In this document: piece after piece, positions 37,246-44,278 of the stretch
How the letters are laid out: the number at the start of each line of letters is the position of its first letter
Position numbering within the stretch: position 1 is the first letter of the stretch
DNA from: a virus
IMG/VR virus record: IMGVR_UViG_3300045971_000577
Location: 62,001 to 126,000 of that record
DNA length: 64,000 nt
Strand: one strand, 5' to 3'
Translations under genes and position numbers: made by a program
Notes under the pieces: generated by a model
The model's database searches: none
What the model saw: the letters and a program-made list of their open reading frames with translations, nothing else
What the model was told of the DNA's origin: nothing

Positions 37246-40197
37246 TCAAAGTGCGCTGAAGTCAAACAAGGTTTCCAGGTGTGCATGTTCCTTGTTTGTG
37301 CGGGATAGATCCCAATTCAAACAACCAACAAGATTTTTTACCTTTTGGTCAACAATACCTGCCATCATGTCTTCGCTGTCAAATGGTAGATCTAGGAACC
37401 ATTGTGGCAAGTGAACTTCGTCTACAGGATACGCAATACTAGAAAGCCTGTTCTCTGGGGTTTCACGTAGCTTGCAAACAATAATCTTCTGTCCGTCAAT
37501 AATACGCATGGAGTGTTGATCCATGTGCATATCCTTCATCCTATTCCATGCAAGACTTGCTGTTACGTGTCCGGGTACATGTAGATTGCCTACTTCTTCG
37601 CCCTTCATTTTCATATGCATTGCGGCATCAACTTTATCACGATAATGCGACAGTTTATTCACAGCTCTCGGTGTGCCTTGTTGCCACGGTTTCATATCCT
37701 CAAACTTTTCCTTGAACTTTCTGATTTTTTCAATAATAAAGTTTTCGCCCTTATCGGTAAGTGTGTCCAATAGAATCTCAGATAGAAACTGTTGTACAAA
37801 CTTAGGAGTATCTGCACGCTTCAAGTCCAGGCCCATTGCCTTCACCTTGCCAGGCTTGCCACCGACGTCAAGCCTGATTCCGTCCTTGTCAAACATCAGA
37901 CAAGCGTAACGCTTCTTTACAATCCAAAGGCCGCTTTCGGAAATAGTTTCTCTTGAGCTCGCAATAACTCCAGTTGACCGTTTAATGGGCACGTTGAGTT
38001 TGGTATGTAAAAAATCCGGGAACGTTGCCGAGACCGCCCCGGCAAGTCCATTATACGTATCAATGATGGACTCCTTTGTCCACTCGACCTCACCAGAATC
38101 AATCTCCCTTCTAAGAACTGGATATGCTGAAAAGTAGCACGAGTCAGTATCTCCGTAGACAATTGCGTCACCATAATGGTCATAGTTCCCTGTAATCATT
38201 TCGTTTGTTTTAGCCGCCATATGCTTGGTAATGGTTCTACCAGTCAATGTTGTAGATTGTCCGAGACGCTGATCGAAGAAGCGGCTTCCTGCGTTCAGCA
38301 AGGCGCCGTAAGCAGAGTTCAAGTTGATCTTCTTTACTAGCTGTCTCTTATCCCAAAATCCGATAACGCGGCGCAGGACCTTCTGATCCCGACTGATTGC
38401 CTTACCGTCCTTTACCATAAGATTGTGTTGATTCATGTATTGAACTACACGCTTTTTATGCCCTTCTTCCAGTAGTTCTTTCAACTTTTTTGGTCTATAT
38501 GCTTCGGACTCTAGGTAGGGATTAGCCTTAGTCTCTACATCGCTGATATCGTCATTTATGAACAAATCTTGAGTTATTTTGACACCTTCGATCTTTGGAT
38601 TATCTTCAATATCAGTATAGTTAGTCATGATACCTTGAAGAGTCTTGCGCTCACTATACCAACGTGTCAACAGACCCGGAATTACACCGTCAATGTCAGT
38701 TCTGAAAATAGTACCGTTAGAACTAATACACCACGGCTGCCCGGATTGAAAAATCAGGTCACTAAGTTCTTTACCTGTGACCTCGAACTCCTGACCGTCT
38801 TCCATATCTAGTATTAGCTTAGTCCCGATATCCTTATCGTAAAACTCTTCCATTTCTAGTACATTGAATCTATCGTTCCACCAAGATGCGAATGTATATT
38901 TCGCGCCCTTGCGTTCCCAGTCTGCAATAGCCTGATTTGTGCGATCAAGTCTAATCTGTCCAACAATAGTTTCTGGACTCATATTTAGCGTTCTAATAAC
39001 TGATGGATACAGCGACTTCATGTCAGTTGATGCAATCCACTTATGTAGCCCACGCTTCGGTGTAGCAACCCAACCGCCTGCCGCACGATTTGCTTCGCTT
39101 TCTTTGCCGTGCTTCTTATCAGGGCAAACCATATTACGGTTGTGAGCTTCCATAAGAACATTCTGGTCTGTAACTGCAACCGCGCCCATTGTAGTCTGAA
39201 TAAGAACACAGCTCGAATGGGCAATGGAACTTGCCAAATCAACGAACTGTAATTTTTTATCGAGTTTATCGAGAAGTCGGGTATCTTGGATGTTATACTC
39301 TAAGAACTTCTTAAAGTCGTCGTTATACAACTCATCCAATGTACCTTCGTACTCAACCTTTGTATCGCCTAGTTCAATTTCTGCAATTGAGTTTAGCTTG
39401 TAGCTGTGGCGCTCTTCATAGTTGTACTTCTTGTACAATTCAAGGTAGTCAACGTGTACACGACCGATAAGGTCATACGTAGGTTCTACCTTGCCGCCGC
39501 GTTCGATTTCACGAACCTTAGGTTGTTGTTCCCATAGGCATAATCTGCGTGCTTCTTGCTTACCAAGAATACGCTTGATTCTATTTACTACATACGGAAT
39601 ATCGTAAAATGAACTGTTCCAGCCGCTTAGTACATCTGCGTCTTCAATAACGTCCATAAATGCATTCAACATATCCCCTTCTTTTTCGAAGAGAACCACA
39701 TTACCGACTTGGTCTGCTATTTCTTGTGCTTCATCCCACGTAAGTGTCTCCGGTGGTATTGCTAGACAGATAATTTCATCTAACCATTGTAGATGTACAG
39801 AGATAGATGTAATAGAGTTCTTTGCATCTGCAGGATCCGACCAGCCAAAGTCTTTATCAAAGCTGGTTTCAATGTCGAAAAATGCTACATGAAGTGCAGG
39901 TGCGTCAATGTGCTGATAGTTGTGCTCGAGACAACGGAAAACAGGATCCACATCCGTTTCCCACTTCTTCACATTGTGAGAAAGTGTCTTAACAAGCTTT
40001 TGTTTTTCAGCGTATGTGCGTGGAACAACCTTCTTTACTGTATCGCCGTAGATAGACTTATTAGTCCCTCTCGGATCGTTTATAAAAAAGTGATAGTCAG
40101 GTGCGTATTCCTTGTAAACTCTCTTACCGTTTACTCTTTCAACAATCCTGATTAGTTCTGATTCGCCGCTCTTCTTGAAAAATGCGTCAACGTAGAT
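37246..40197 (-). CDS. DNA polymerase, family B (T4 gp43-like), apparent ATC start
   Basis: 983 aa if started at ATC 40197 (T4 gp43 has 898). Exo motifs: F-F-D-I-E-T (D108), S-G-W-N-S-S-F-Y-D-I-P-Y, Y-N-I-Q-D-T. Polymerase motifs: D-M-K-S-L-Y-P-S-V-I, K-I-N-L-N-S-A-Y-G, Y-G-D-T-D-S, V-K-K-R-Y-A. All look intact. The first ATG/GTG codon (GTG 39972) would cut off 75 residues that clearly belong to the family (IYVDAFFKKSGESELIRIVE). ATC 40197 follows AAGGGG by 7 bases and no other start codon lies between the upstream stop and it. Confidence 0.9.
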   Translation of the reverse strand: MYVDAFFKKSGESELIRIVERVNGKRVYKEYAPDYHFFINDPRGTNKSIYGDTVKKVVPRTYAEKQKLVKTLSHNVKKWETDVDPVFRCLEHNYQHIDAPALHVAFFDIETSFDKDFGWSDPADAKNSITSISVHLQWLDEIICLAIPPETLTWDEAQEIADQVGNVVLFEKEGDMLNAFMDVIEDADVLSGWNSSFYDIPYVVNRIKRILGKQEARRLCLWEQQPKVREIERGGKVEPTYDLIGRVHVDYLELYKKYNYEERHSYKLNSIAEIELGDTKVEYEGTLDELYNDDFKKFLEYNIQDTRLLDKLDKKLQFVDLASSIAHSSCVLIQTTMGAVAVTDQNVLMEAHNRNMVCPDKKHGKESEANRAAGGWVATPKRGLHKWIASTDMKSLYPSVIRTLNMSPETIVGQIRLDRTNQAIADWERKGAKYTFASWWNDRFNVLEMEEFYDKDIGTKLILDMEDGQEFEVTGKELSDLIFQSGQPWCISSNGTIFRTDIDGVIPGLLTRWYSERKTLQGIMTNYTDIEDNPKIEGVKITQDLFINDDISDVETKANPYLESEAYRPKKLKELLEEGHKKRVVQYMNQHNLMVKDGKAISRDQKVLRRVIGFWDKRQLVKKINLNSAYGALLNAGSRFFDQRLGQSTTLTGRTITKHMAAKTNEMITGNYDHYGDAIVYGDTDSCYFSAYPVLRREIDSGEVEWTKESIIDTYNGLAGAVSATFPDFLHTKLNVPIKRSTGVIASSRETISESGLWIVKKRYACLMFDKDGIRLDVGGKPGKVKAMGLDLKRADTPKFVQQFLSEILLDTLTDKGENFIIEKIRKFKEKFEDMKPWQQGTPRAVNKLSHYRDKVDAAMHMKMKGEEVGNLHVPGHVTASLAWNRMKDMHMDQHSMRIIDGQKIIVCKLRETPENRLSSIAYPVDEVHLPQWFLDLPFDSEDMMAGIVDQKVKNLVGCLNWDLSRTNKEHAHLETLFDFSAL

Positions 40198-40208
40198 AGC
40201 AGTTCCCC

Positions 40209-40460
40209 TTAACCTAGGCCACCGGCCTTGTACAGATCTTCGAGCTCGTCAAAAGCTTCGCGCTGATCGTTCATGGTGCCCTTTTGGACAATCTTGATAA
40301 GTTTGTTTAGTTGTGCTGGCTTGACTTCAAGCTCTTCTGCGATGGCGGAAACAGTATCCTTTAGACCCTCTTTTAGATCCTCTATTTCTTGCATCACCTG
40401 TACACCATCAGCTACCAGTTGCTTCAATCTGGCCACGTTTTCAGGGCTTAGTTTCGCCAT
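40209..40460 (-). CDS. DsbA-like dsDNA-binding protein, 83 aa
   Basis: MAKLSPENVARLKQLVADGV, then V-M-Q-E-I-E-D-L-K-E-G-L, A-E-E-L-E-V-K-P-A-Q-L-N-K-L and F-D-E-L-E-D-L-Y fits the small helical DsbA proteins of T4-like phages, which bind double-stranded DNA and influence late transcription in T4. Shine-Dalgarno AAAGGAA. It ends 11 bases before the polymerase ATC, and its stop region overlaps the polymerase ribosome site. Confidence 0.7.
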   Translation of the reverse strand: MAKLSPENVARLKQLVADGVQVMQEIEDLKEGLKDTVSAIAEELEVKPAQLNKLIKIVQKGTMNDQREAFDELEDLYKAGGLG

Positions 40461-40473
40461 TTTCTTTTTCCTT

Positions 40474-41136
40474 TCATTCAGTTTCCCATTTTTCTATTAG
40501 ATTATAGCCGGCGGCTCTTATCTTATTACTTCGTGCCTGTGTCCTACCGTTCAGATCACCGAATGATATTTTTGATACACGATTTATATCTGTTGAATTG
40601 AATCGATTTAGATTTCCGTGCCAAAAATCTCCATAAAATTCATATACGGTGTTTGATTCCGAGTCATAAGCATCGACCTTATATTTCTTACTATCAATAA
40701 TGATAGTCTTCTGCCTATGTTCGTGTGGTATATTTATAGAATCTAACCAGGCTGATTCTGATTTCGATACGTTGACACAACACTTCGGGCAGCCGCTTCC
40801 TCTAAGATGTACGTGTGGATTTTGTAAAAATAATCCGTGCGCTGGACATACTATTGATACCTTCTTACCAAATACTGTATTAGAATAATCGAATTTATTT
40901 TTATGTACAATCTGTGCCCGCTGTATAAAACTACGAGTATCTAAGTCGGCACAGATATTGCATCCTGCCTTATTATAGAGATGATCGCTCGGTGTTTGGA
41001 AAAATTCACCGTGTATGCGACATATAATCTTTATTTTTGTTCGTACATTTTTATATTCTATCAAAGAATAATCATATCTATGCTCGTGTATTTTGTTAGC
41101 ACGTATGATAAATTCTCGTGTATCTAATCTTTTCAT
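40474..41136 (-). CDS. Homing endonuclease, DUF723/Vsr-like type
   Basis: 220 aa. Two tandem repeats of F-x2-R-A-x2-I-H-x3-Y/F-D-Y-S...I-x-C-x2-H-G-x-F-x-Q-x-P...H-L...G-C-x2-C form DNA-binding zinc modules. The C-terminal part holds Y-K-V-D-A-Y-D and V-Y-E-F-Y-G-D-F-W-H-G-N, the nuclease core of the EDxHD (I-Bth0305I-like) enzymes. AT-rich. It shares the transcript of dsbA and polymerase and has a consensus sigma70 promoter. Confidence 0.8.
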   Translation of the reverse strand: MKRLDTREFIIRANKIHEHRYDYSLIEYKNVRTKIKIICRIHGEFFQTPSDHLYNKAGCNICADLDTRSFIQRAQIVHKNKFDYSNTVFGKKVSIVCPAHGLFLQNPHVHLRGSGCPKCCVNVSKSESAWLDSINIPHEHRQKTIIIDSKKYKVDAYDSESNTVYEFYGDFWHGNLNRFNSTDINRVSKISFGDLNGRTQARSNKIRAAGYNLIEKWETE

Positions 41137-41141
41137 AGCAC

Positions 41142-41170
41142 ATTATATGAAAAGTAACGCAAAATGTCAA
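41142..41170 (-). promoter_or_regulatory. Consensus sigma70 promoter
   Basis: Minus strand TTGACA, 17-base spacer, TATAAT, a perfect match. Drives the homing endonuclease, dsbA and DNA polymerase. Confidence 0.9.
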
Positions 41171-41176
41171 GCGTTT

Positions 41177-41920
41177 CTATCTCGATCCGTACGCATTTCC
41201 AGTTATAGGATCATTGGTCCCTTTGTAGGATTGAGGATCGTATCCGTGTATAGGAGATAATTTACCTTCCCGTTGATCTTTATGTGTAAATTGATTTACA
41301 AATCTGAATTTTTGGTCGGGCATCACACGGTCAATCCACTCCACAATAAAGGGGCGAATGTCCATACCGGGATTTTCCTCGCTAAGTGCATTCAGTTGAT
41401 CTGTAAATTCGTCATCGACAATAAGATCTTGAATATAGATTGATGCAATAGTGGCCGGAATTGGCTTATTCATCATTTCTTTGAGAGCATCAAAATCATT
41501 GTTGCTCAAAGGAAGCCTGTGTACAGCTTCACTTATTTTTTTGACTGGTCGGACTCCGTAGCGGACTGCTCCGTGTGCGAGGTCTTTTTTCTCGCGTGCC
41601 GTTCTGGCCCTTTTCGCATTAGAATAAGGACCGCTAACTCTTTCGCCAGTTCTATGATCGTAGACTTCATACTGATTGCTATTATTTTCAGAATCTTCAG
41701 CAACACGGTGAAAACTTCCTATTTCTTTCTTAAACTCGTCGTAGTGAGTTTGAAGTTGTTGTTTTAGAAAATCTTTGCCATTACGGGAAGTGGCAGGATC
41801 AAGGATCTTATCTACGCACTGGTCGATCTTCTTCTGAAGTAGTCCAATACGCTCGGCCTTTCTTGGTGAGAGATCCTTGTCGCGTAAATTTTTCGGCAAT
41901 AATATTTCAAGCATTTTCAT
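41177..41920 (-). CDS. Conserved late phage protein, 247 aa
   Basis: ATG 41920 (MKMLEILLPKNL) lies exactly 5 bases after GATAAATA. The N-terminal half is charged and helical. From about residue 147 a compact module starts, V-H-R-L-P-L-S-N-N-D-F-D-A-L, P-I-P-A-T-I-A-S-I-Y-I-Q-D-L-I, then W-I-D-R-V-M-P-D-Q. I recall this module from structural or late proteins of T4-like marine phages. Function unknown. Confidence 0.7.
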   Translation of the reverse strand: MKMLEILLPKNLRDKDLSPRKAERIGLLQKKIDQCVDKILDPATSRNGKDFLKQQLQTHYDEFKKEIGSFHRVAEDSENNSNQYEVYDHRTGERVSGPYSNAKRARTAREKKDLAHGAVRYGVRPVKKISEAVHRLPLSNNDFDALKEMMNKPIPATIASIYIQDLIVDDEFTDQLNALSEENPGMDIRPFIVEWIDRVMPDQKFRFVNQFTHKDQREGKLSPIHGYDPQSYKGTNDPITGNAYGSR

Positions 41921-41925
41921 ATGCT

Positions 41926-41954
41926 TATTTATCACAAAAGAGTGATAAAGTCAA
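41926..41954 (-). promoter_or_regulatory. Combined late motif and sigma70-like promoter
   Basis: GATAAATA at 41933-41926 doubles as a -10 (TAAATA) 17 bases after TTGACT (954-949). An inverted repeat TTTATCAC/GTGATAAA (41949-41928) spans the spacer and may be an operator. Confidence 0.55.
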
Positions 41955-41959
41955 AAGTA

Positions 41960-41977
41960 AAGGACCCGAGGGTCCTT
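41960..41977 (-). terminator. Hairpin terminator
   Basis: Stem AAGGACC/GGTCCTT with a 4-base loop, followed on the minus strand by TTTACTTTT. Ends the gene at 41982-42350. Confidence 0.65.
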
Positions 41978-41981
41978 GTGC

Positions 41982-42350
41982 TTAGAGTTTGAATTCTCGT
42001 TTTACTGTTTCTGGAACAATATCGAATCCCTGACTATTTGCTGCTGCAATGATTGCAGGTAGTACGAAAATAGTGCCAGGCATTGCGATCAAGAATGCAA
42101 AGCCAGTTGCCTTCATTAGCTGTTCAGCTTGCTTATTTGCTGCTGCAATATCGTTAATAGATGCATCGCCTGTGAACGACTTTTCATAAGTCTTCCACAT
42201 CTTGTGGCTGTTGGCTGCTTCTGCCTGAAATACAGTGTGGACTTTTTCGAAAGTATTCTTTACGTCAAGCTGAGTCTTTGGAAGAGCTGCAAGCATGTCG
42301 CGAGTAATCTTGAAATAATCATATGGGGTCTTTGGTAGTGCTGTGAACAT
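41982..42350 (-). CDS. Membrane-associated protein, 122 aa
   Basis: ATG 42350 behind AAAGGAAAT. The helical N-terminal domain (MFTALPKTPYDYFKITRDML) is followed by one hydrophobic segment (GFAFLIAMPGTIFVLPAIIA) near residues 83-102. A GCTAAATA element at 42427-42434 and a small hairpin (TTAGTG/CACTAA) lie in the leader. Function unknown. Confidence 0.65.
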   Translation of the reverse strand: MFTALPKTPYDYFKITRDMLAALPKTQLDVKNTFEKVHTVFQAEAANSHKMWKTYEKSFTGDASINDIAAANKQAEQLMKATGFAFLIAMPGTIFVLPAIIAAANSQGFDIVPETVKREFKL

Positions 42351-42453
42351 TTTATTTCCTTTAGTGCTATAAGCCACTAAGTCGAAACTGCCTCCCTGTG
42401 AGCACAGTCCTTGTGGTAACACTATTTAGCAAAAAATGCTGCAACCGCACATT

Positions 42454-43023
42454 TTACGGTCTTTTCATGCCTTTCTTGACACGTTCGAGTACCATACGTT
42501 TGATTTGAATGTTTAAATTAAGTGGCAAACATTCATAGAACTTTTCAACATTGTTATTCAGTGCATATTCGCGCAGTAGTGATGCGCTTATACCTTCCAC
42601 ACCTTCGAGCAAAGAATCACGATTTCCTGCAGATATGATTTCGAGATCCATTCCCCATGCATTTGCGTATTGTGGCATTCTTTCTGTAAATTGTGGTGCT
42701 TGGTCACTGCCTACAACTAGGAAAGCTTTGGTGTATTTTCCCCTGAAACTTTCTAAGGCCTGAAATGGAGTCTTGATTGCAGAATCACGAGAGATAGACA
42801 CACCGGGAAAAGCTGCTTGGCAAACACGAAGCTTGAATGCCCAATCTAGTGGATCTGTAGGAGCCTTTTGCACTTGAGATAGGAAAACACGGTGATCTGC
42901 ACCGTGTTTTCTCGCAGTCTCGACGAGACACTGAACAAGTTTCTCGTGGCCAATAGTCGGCGGTTGCATGCATATTCAGCGGCCGAAGGTAAAAACAACA
43001 GATTTGTTGCTTCCTTCGGCCAT
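42454..43023 (-). pseudogene. NadM-like nucleotidyltransferase interrupted by TGA
   Basis: From ATG 43023 behind AGGAGG: MAEGSNKSVVFTFGR, TGA, I-C, then MQPPTIGHEKLV and the rest. Without the three codons TGA-ATA-TGC the sequence reads FTFGRMQPPTIGHEKLV, the normal nucleotide-binding start of cytidylyltransferase-fold enzymes (NMN adenylyltransferase type). Later motifs V-V-G-S-D-Q-A and G-I-S-A-S-L-L-R-E-Y fit. The remaining ORF from ATG 42969 (171 aa) lacks the first strand and any ribosome site. A 9-bp stem spans codons 2-15. The gene follows a GIY-YIG endonuclease by 13 bases. Confidence 0.75.
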
Positions 43024-43036
43024 CCTCCTCTTATCG

Positions 43037-43843
43037 TTATTTTCTAACATCACTGTCCTTTATGTAGGCATAACCAAGATCTTGTAGTGTCTGTCCTATA
43101 TCAGCTTTTGTAATTAGCGGACATCTTTCCGCACGACGTTGAGAGATAGGTAAATCTAATACCTTGAAAAGCAATCGTAATCCATTTGGAGTTATTATCG
43201 GATTGGCAATACAGAATTCTTCTGCACTATAAAAATCGCCAATAGGTGTTCTAATTGCTTTTCTATTTGGATTATTTTTACTTAATTTTTCTCTCGATTC
43301 TGCGGTGTGGTTGAATGATACTCTATGATTTTTACCTGTTCGAGTAATACTCATTTTCTGTCGAGATGATTCTGAATGTTTTCTATTTGTCCAAGTTTCT
43401 CCGGGTTTCTTCTTGGATAATTTTATTTGTATCTTTTCATCTTCTATAATTTTTTCTGCCGAATCTATATCTATGCCGGTTGCGAGTAAAGCTCTAATTT
43501 TTGAATTACCCTTTAGCCGTGCAAGTCTTTTATTTTCATCCGATAGACAGTTATAGATATCGCTGCCGGCCGCAAATGGTTTTGAATTGTAATACTTCGC
43601 GTTCAATTCTTCTTTCTTTATCAGGGAAAGCCATCTTTCTTCTCTTTCCCGTATAAACGCATTGGTACACGATTCGTAGAACTCTAATATGCGACGCCTG
43701 AATGTTTCCGGACGGGATTTATAGGCAGACTGAAAATACTTATTACTTCCTGTATATCCATCATCTAACCTGCCAGAATGAGATCCGAGATAGAACTTAT
43801 TACGTTTACTATCTTTCCATAGGTATACAAAACCAGACTTCAT
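43037..43843 (-). CDS. GIY-YIG homing endonuclease with NUMOD3 motifs
   Basis: 268 aa. G-F-V-Y-L-W-K-D-S-K-R-N-K-F-Y-L-G-S-H is the GIY-YIG hairpin, and R-E-R-E-E-R-W-L-S-L the later helix. NUMOD3 copies follow (HSESSRQKMSITRTG; HTAESREKLSKNNPN) and a terminal HTH-like region. AT-rich. An extended -10 (TGCTATAAT) lies just upstream near 43850-43860. Its 3' neighbour is the interrupted nucleotidyltransferase. Confidence 0.8.
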   Translation of the reverse strand: MKSGFVYLWKDSKRNKFYLGSHSGRLDDGYTGSNKYFQSAYKSRPETFRRRILEFYESCTNAFIREREERWLSLIKKEELNAKYYNSKPFAAGSDIYNCLSDENKRLARLKGNSKIRALLATGIDIDSAEKIIEDEKIQIKLSKKKPGETWTNRKHSESSRQKMSITRTGKNHRVSFNHTAESREKLSKNNPNRKAIRTPIGDFYSAEEFCIANPIITPNGLRLLFKVLDLPISQRRAERCPLITKADIGQTLQDLGYAYIKDSDVRK

Positions 43844-43878
43844 ATGCGTATTATAGCAGACCTATGCTGAATATGCTA

Positions 43879-44181
43879 TTACACCTTAGGTGGTTTTGGA
43901 AGTTCTTCTTCCTCAGCTGGTGCTGCAATTGCTGCCTTGGCCTGTACGTGGCGCGAATCATCCTTGTTGTCAAGAAACTTGCCAACACCGAAACTGCCTG
44001 TACCATATAAAAGATACGCTGTAAAGAACTCAATAGTCATACCGCCCAATAGTACAAGCTTCCACATAAAGACTGTTGCTGCGAATGCGACCAAAAGTGC
44101 AATAACGCGGGAAGATGAGTATCTACCAGTCGCGTTATCTTGCAGCGATTCTCTAATGATTTTACCGATTGTCTGAAACAT
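43879..44181 (-). CDS. Candidate holin-like membrane protein, 100 aa
   Basis: Two transmembrane helices (about 27-46 and 50-68) with a short N-terminal helix (FQTIGKIIRESLQDN) and an Ala/Glu/Pro-rich acidic cytoplasmic tail. Late promoter 20 bases upstream with Shine-Dalgarno CAGGAG. Size, topology and late timing fit a small holin or antiholin; sequence alone does not prove it. Confidence 0.6.
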   Translation of the reverse strand: MFQTIGKIIRESLQDNATGRYSSSRVIALLVAFAATVFMWKLVLLGGMTIEFFTAYLLYGTGSFGVGKFLDNKDDSRHVQAKAAIAAPAEEEELPKPPKV

Positions 44182-44201
44182 GGTTATACTCCTGTTTTAT
44201 G

Positions 44202-44209
44202 TATTTATC
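44202..44209 (-). promoter_or_regulatory. Late promoter motif GATAAATA
   Basis: Minus-strand octamer 20 bases before the ATG of the holin-like gene. Confidence 0.7.
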
Positions 44210-44232
44210 GGATTTACCATATTTTGCGGCCG

Positions 44233-44258
44233 TAAAAAAGCCCCTCGGAAGGGGCTTT
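44233..44258 (-). terminator. Intrinsic terminator
   Basis: Minus strand AAAGCCCCT, TCCG loop, AGGGGCTTTTTT. Ends the fibre gene 44279-47482. Confidence 0.85.
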
Positions 44259-44278
44259 GTAAATCTACCTATTAGCTA

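Noticed and set aside
42960-43023. T4 gene 60-type translational bypass in the nucleotidyltransferase
   Set aside because: The take-off codon CGC has no matching landing codon on the far side of the TGA; readthrough, scar or sequencing error are simpler.
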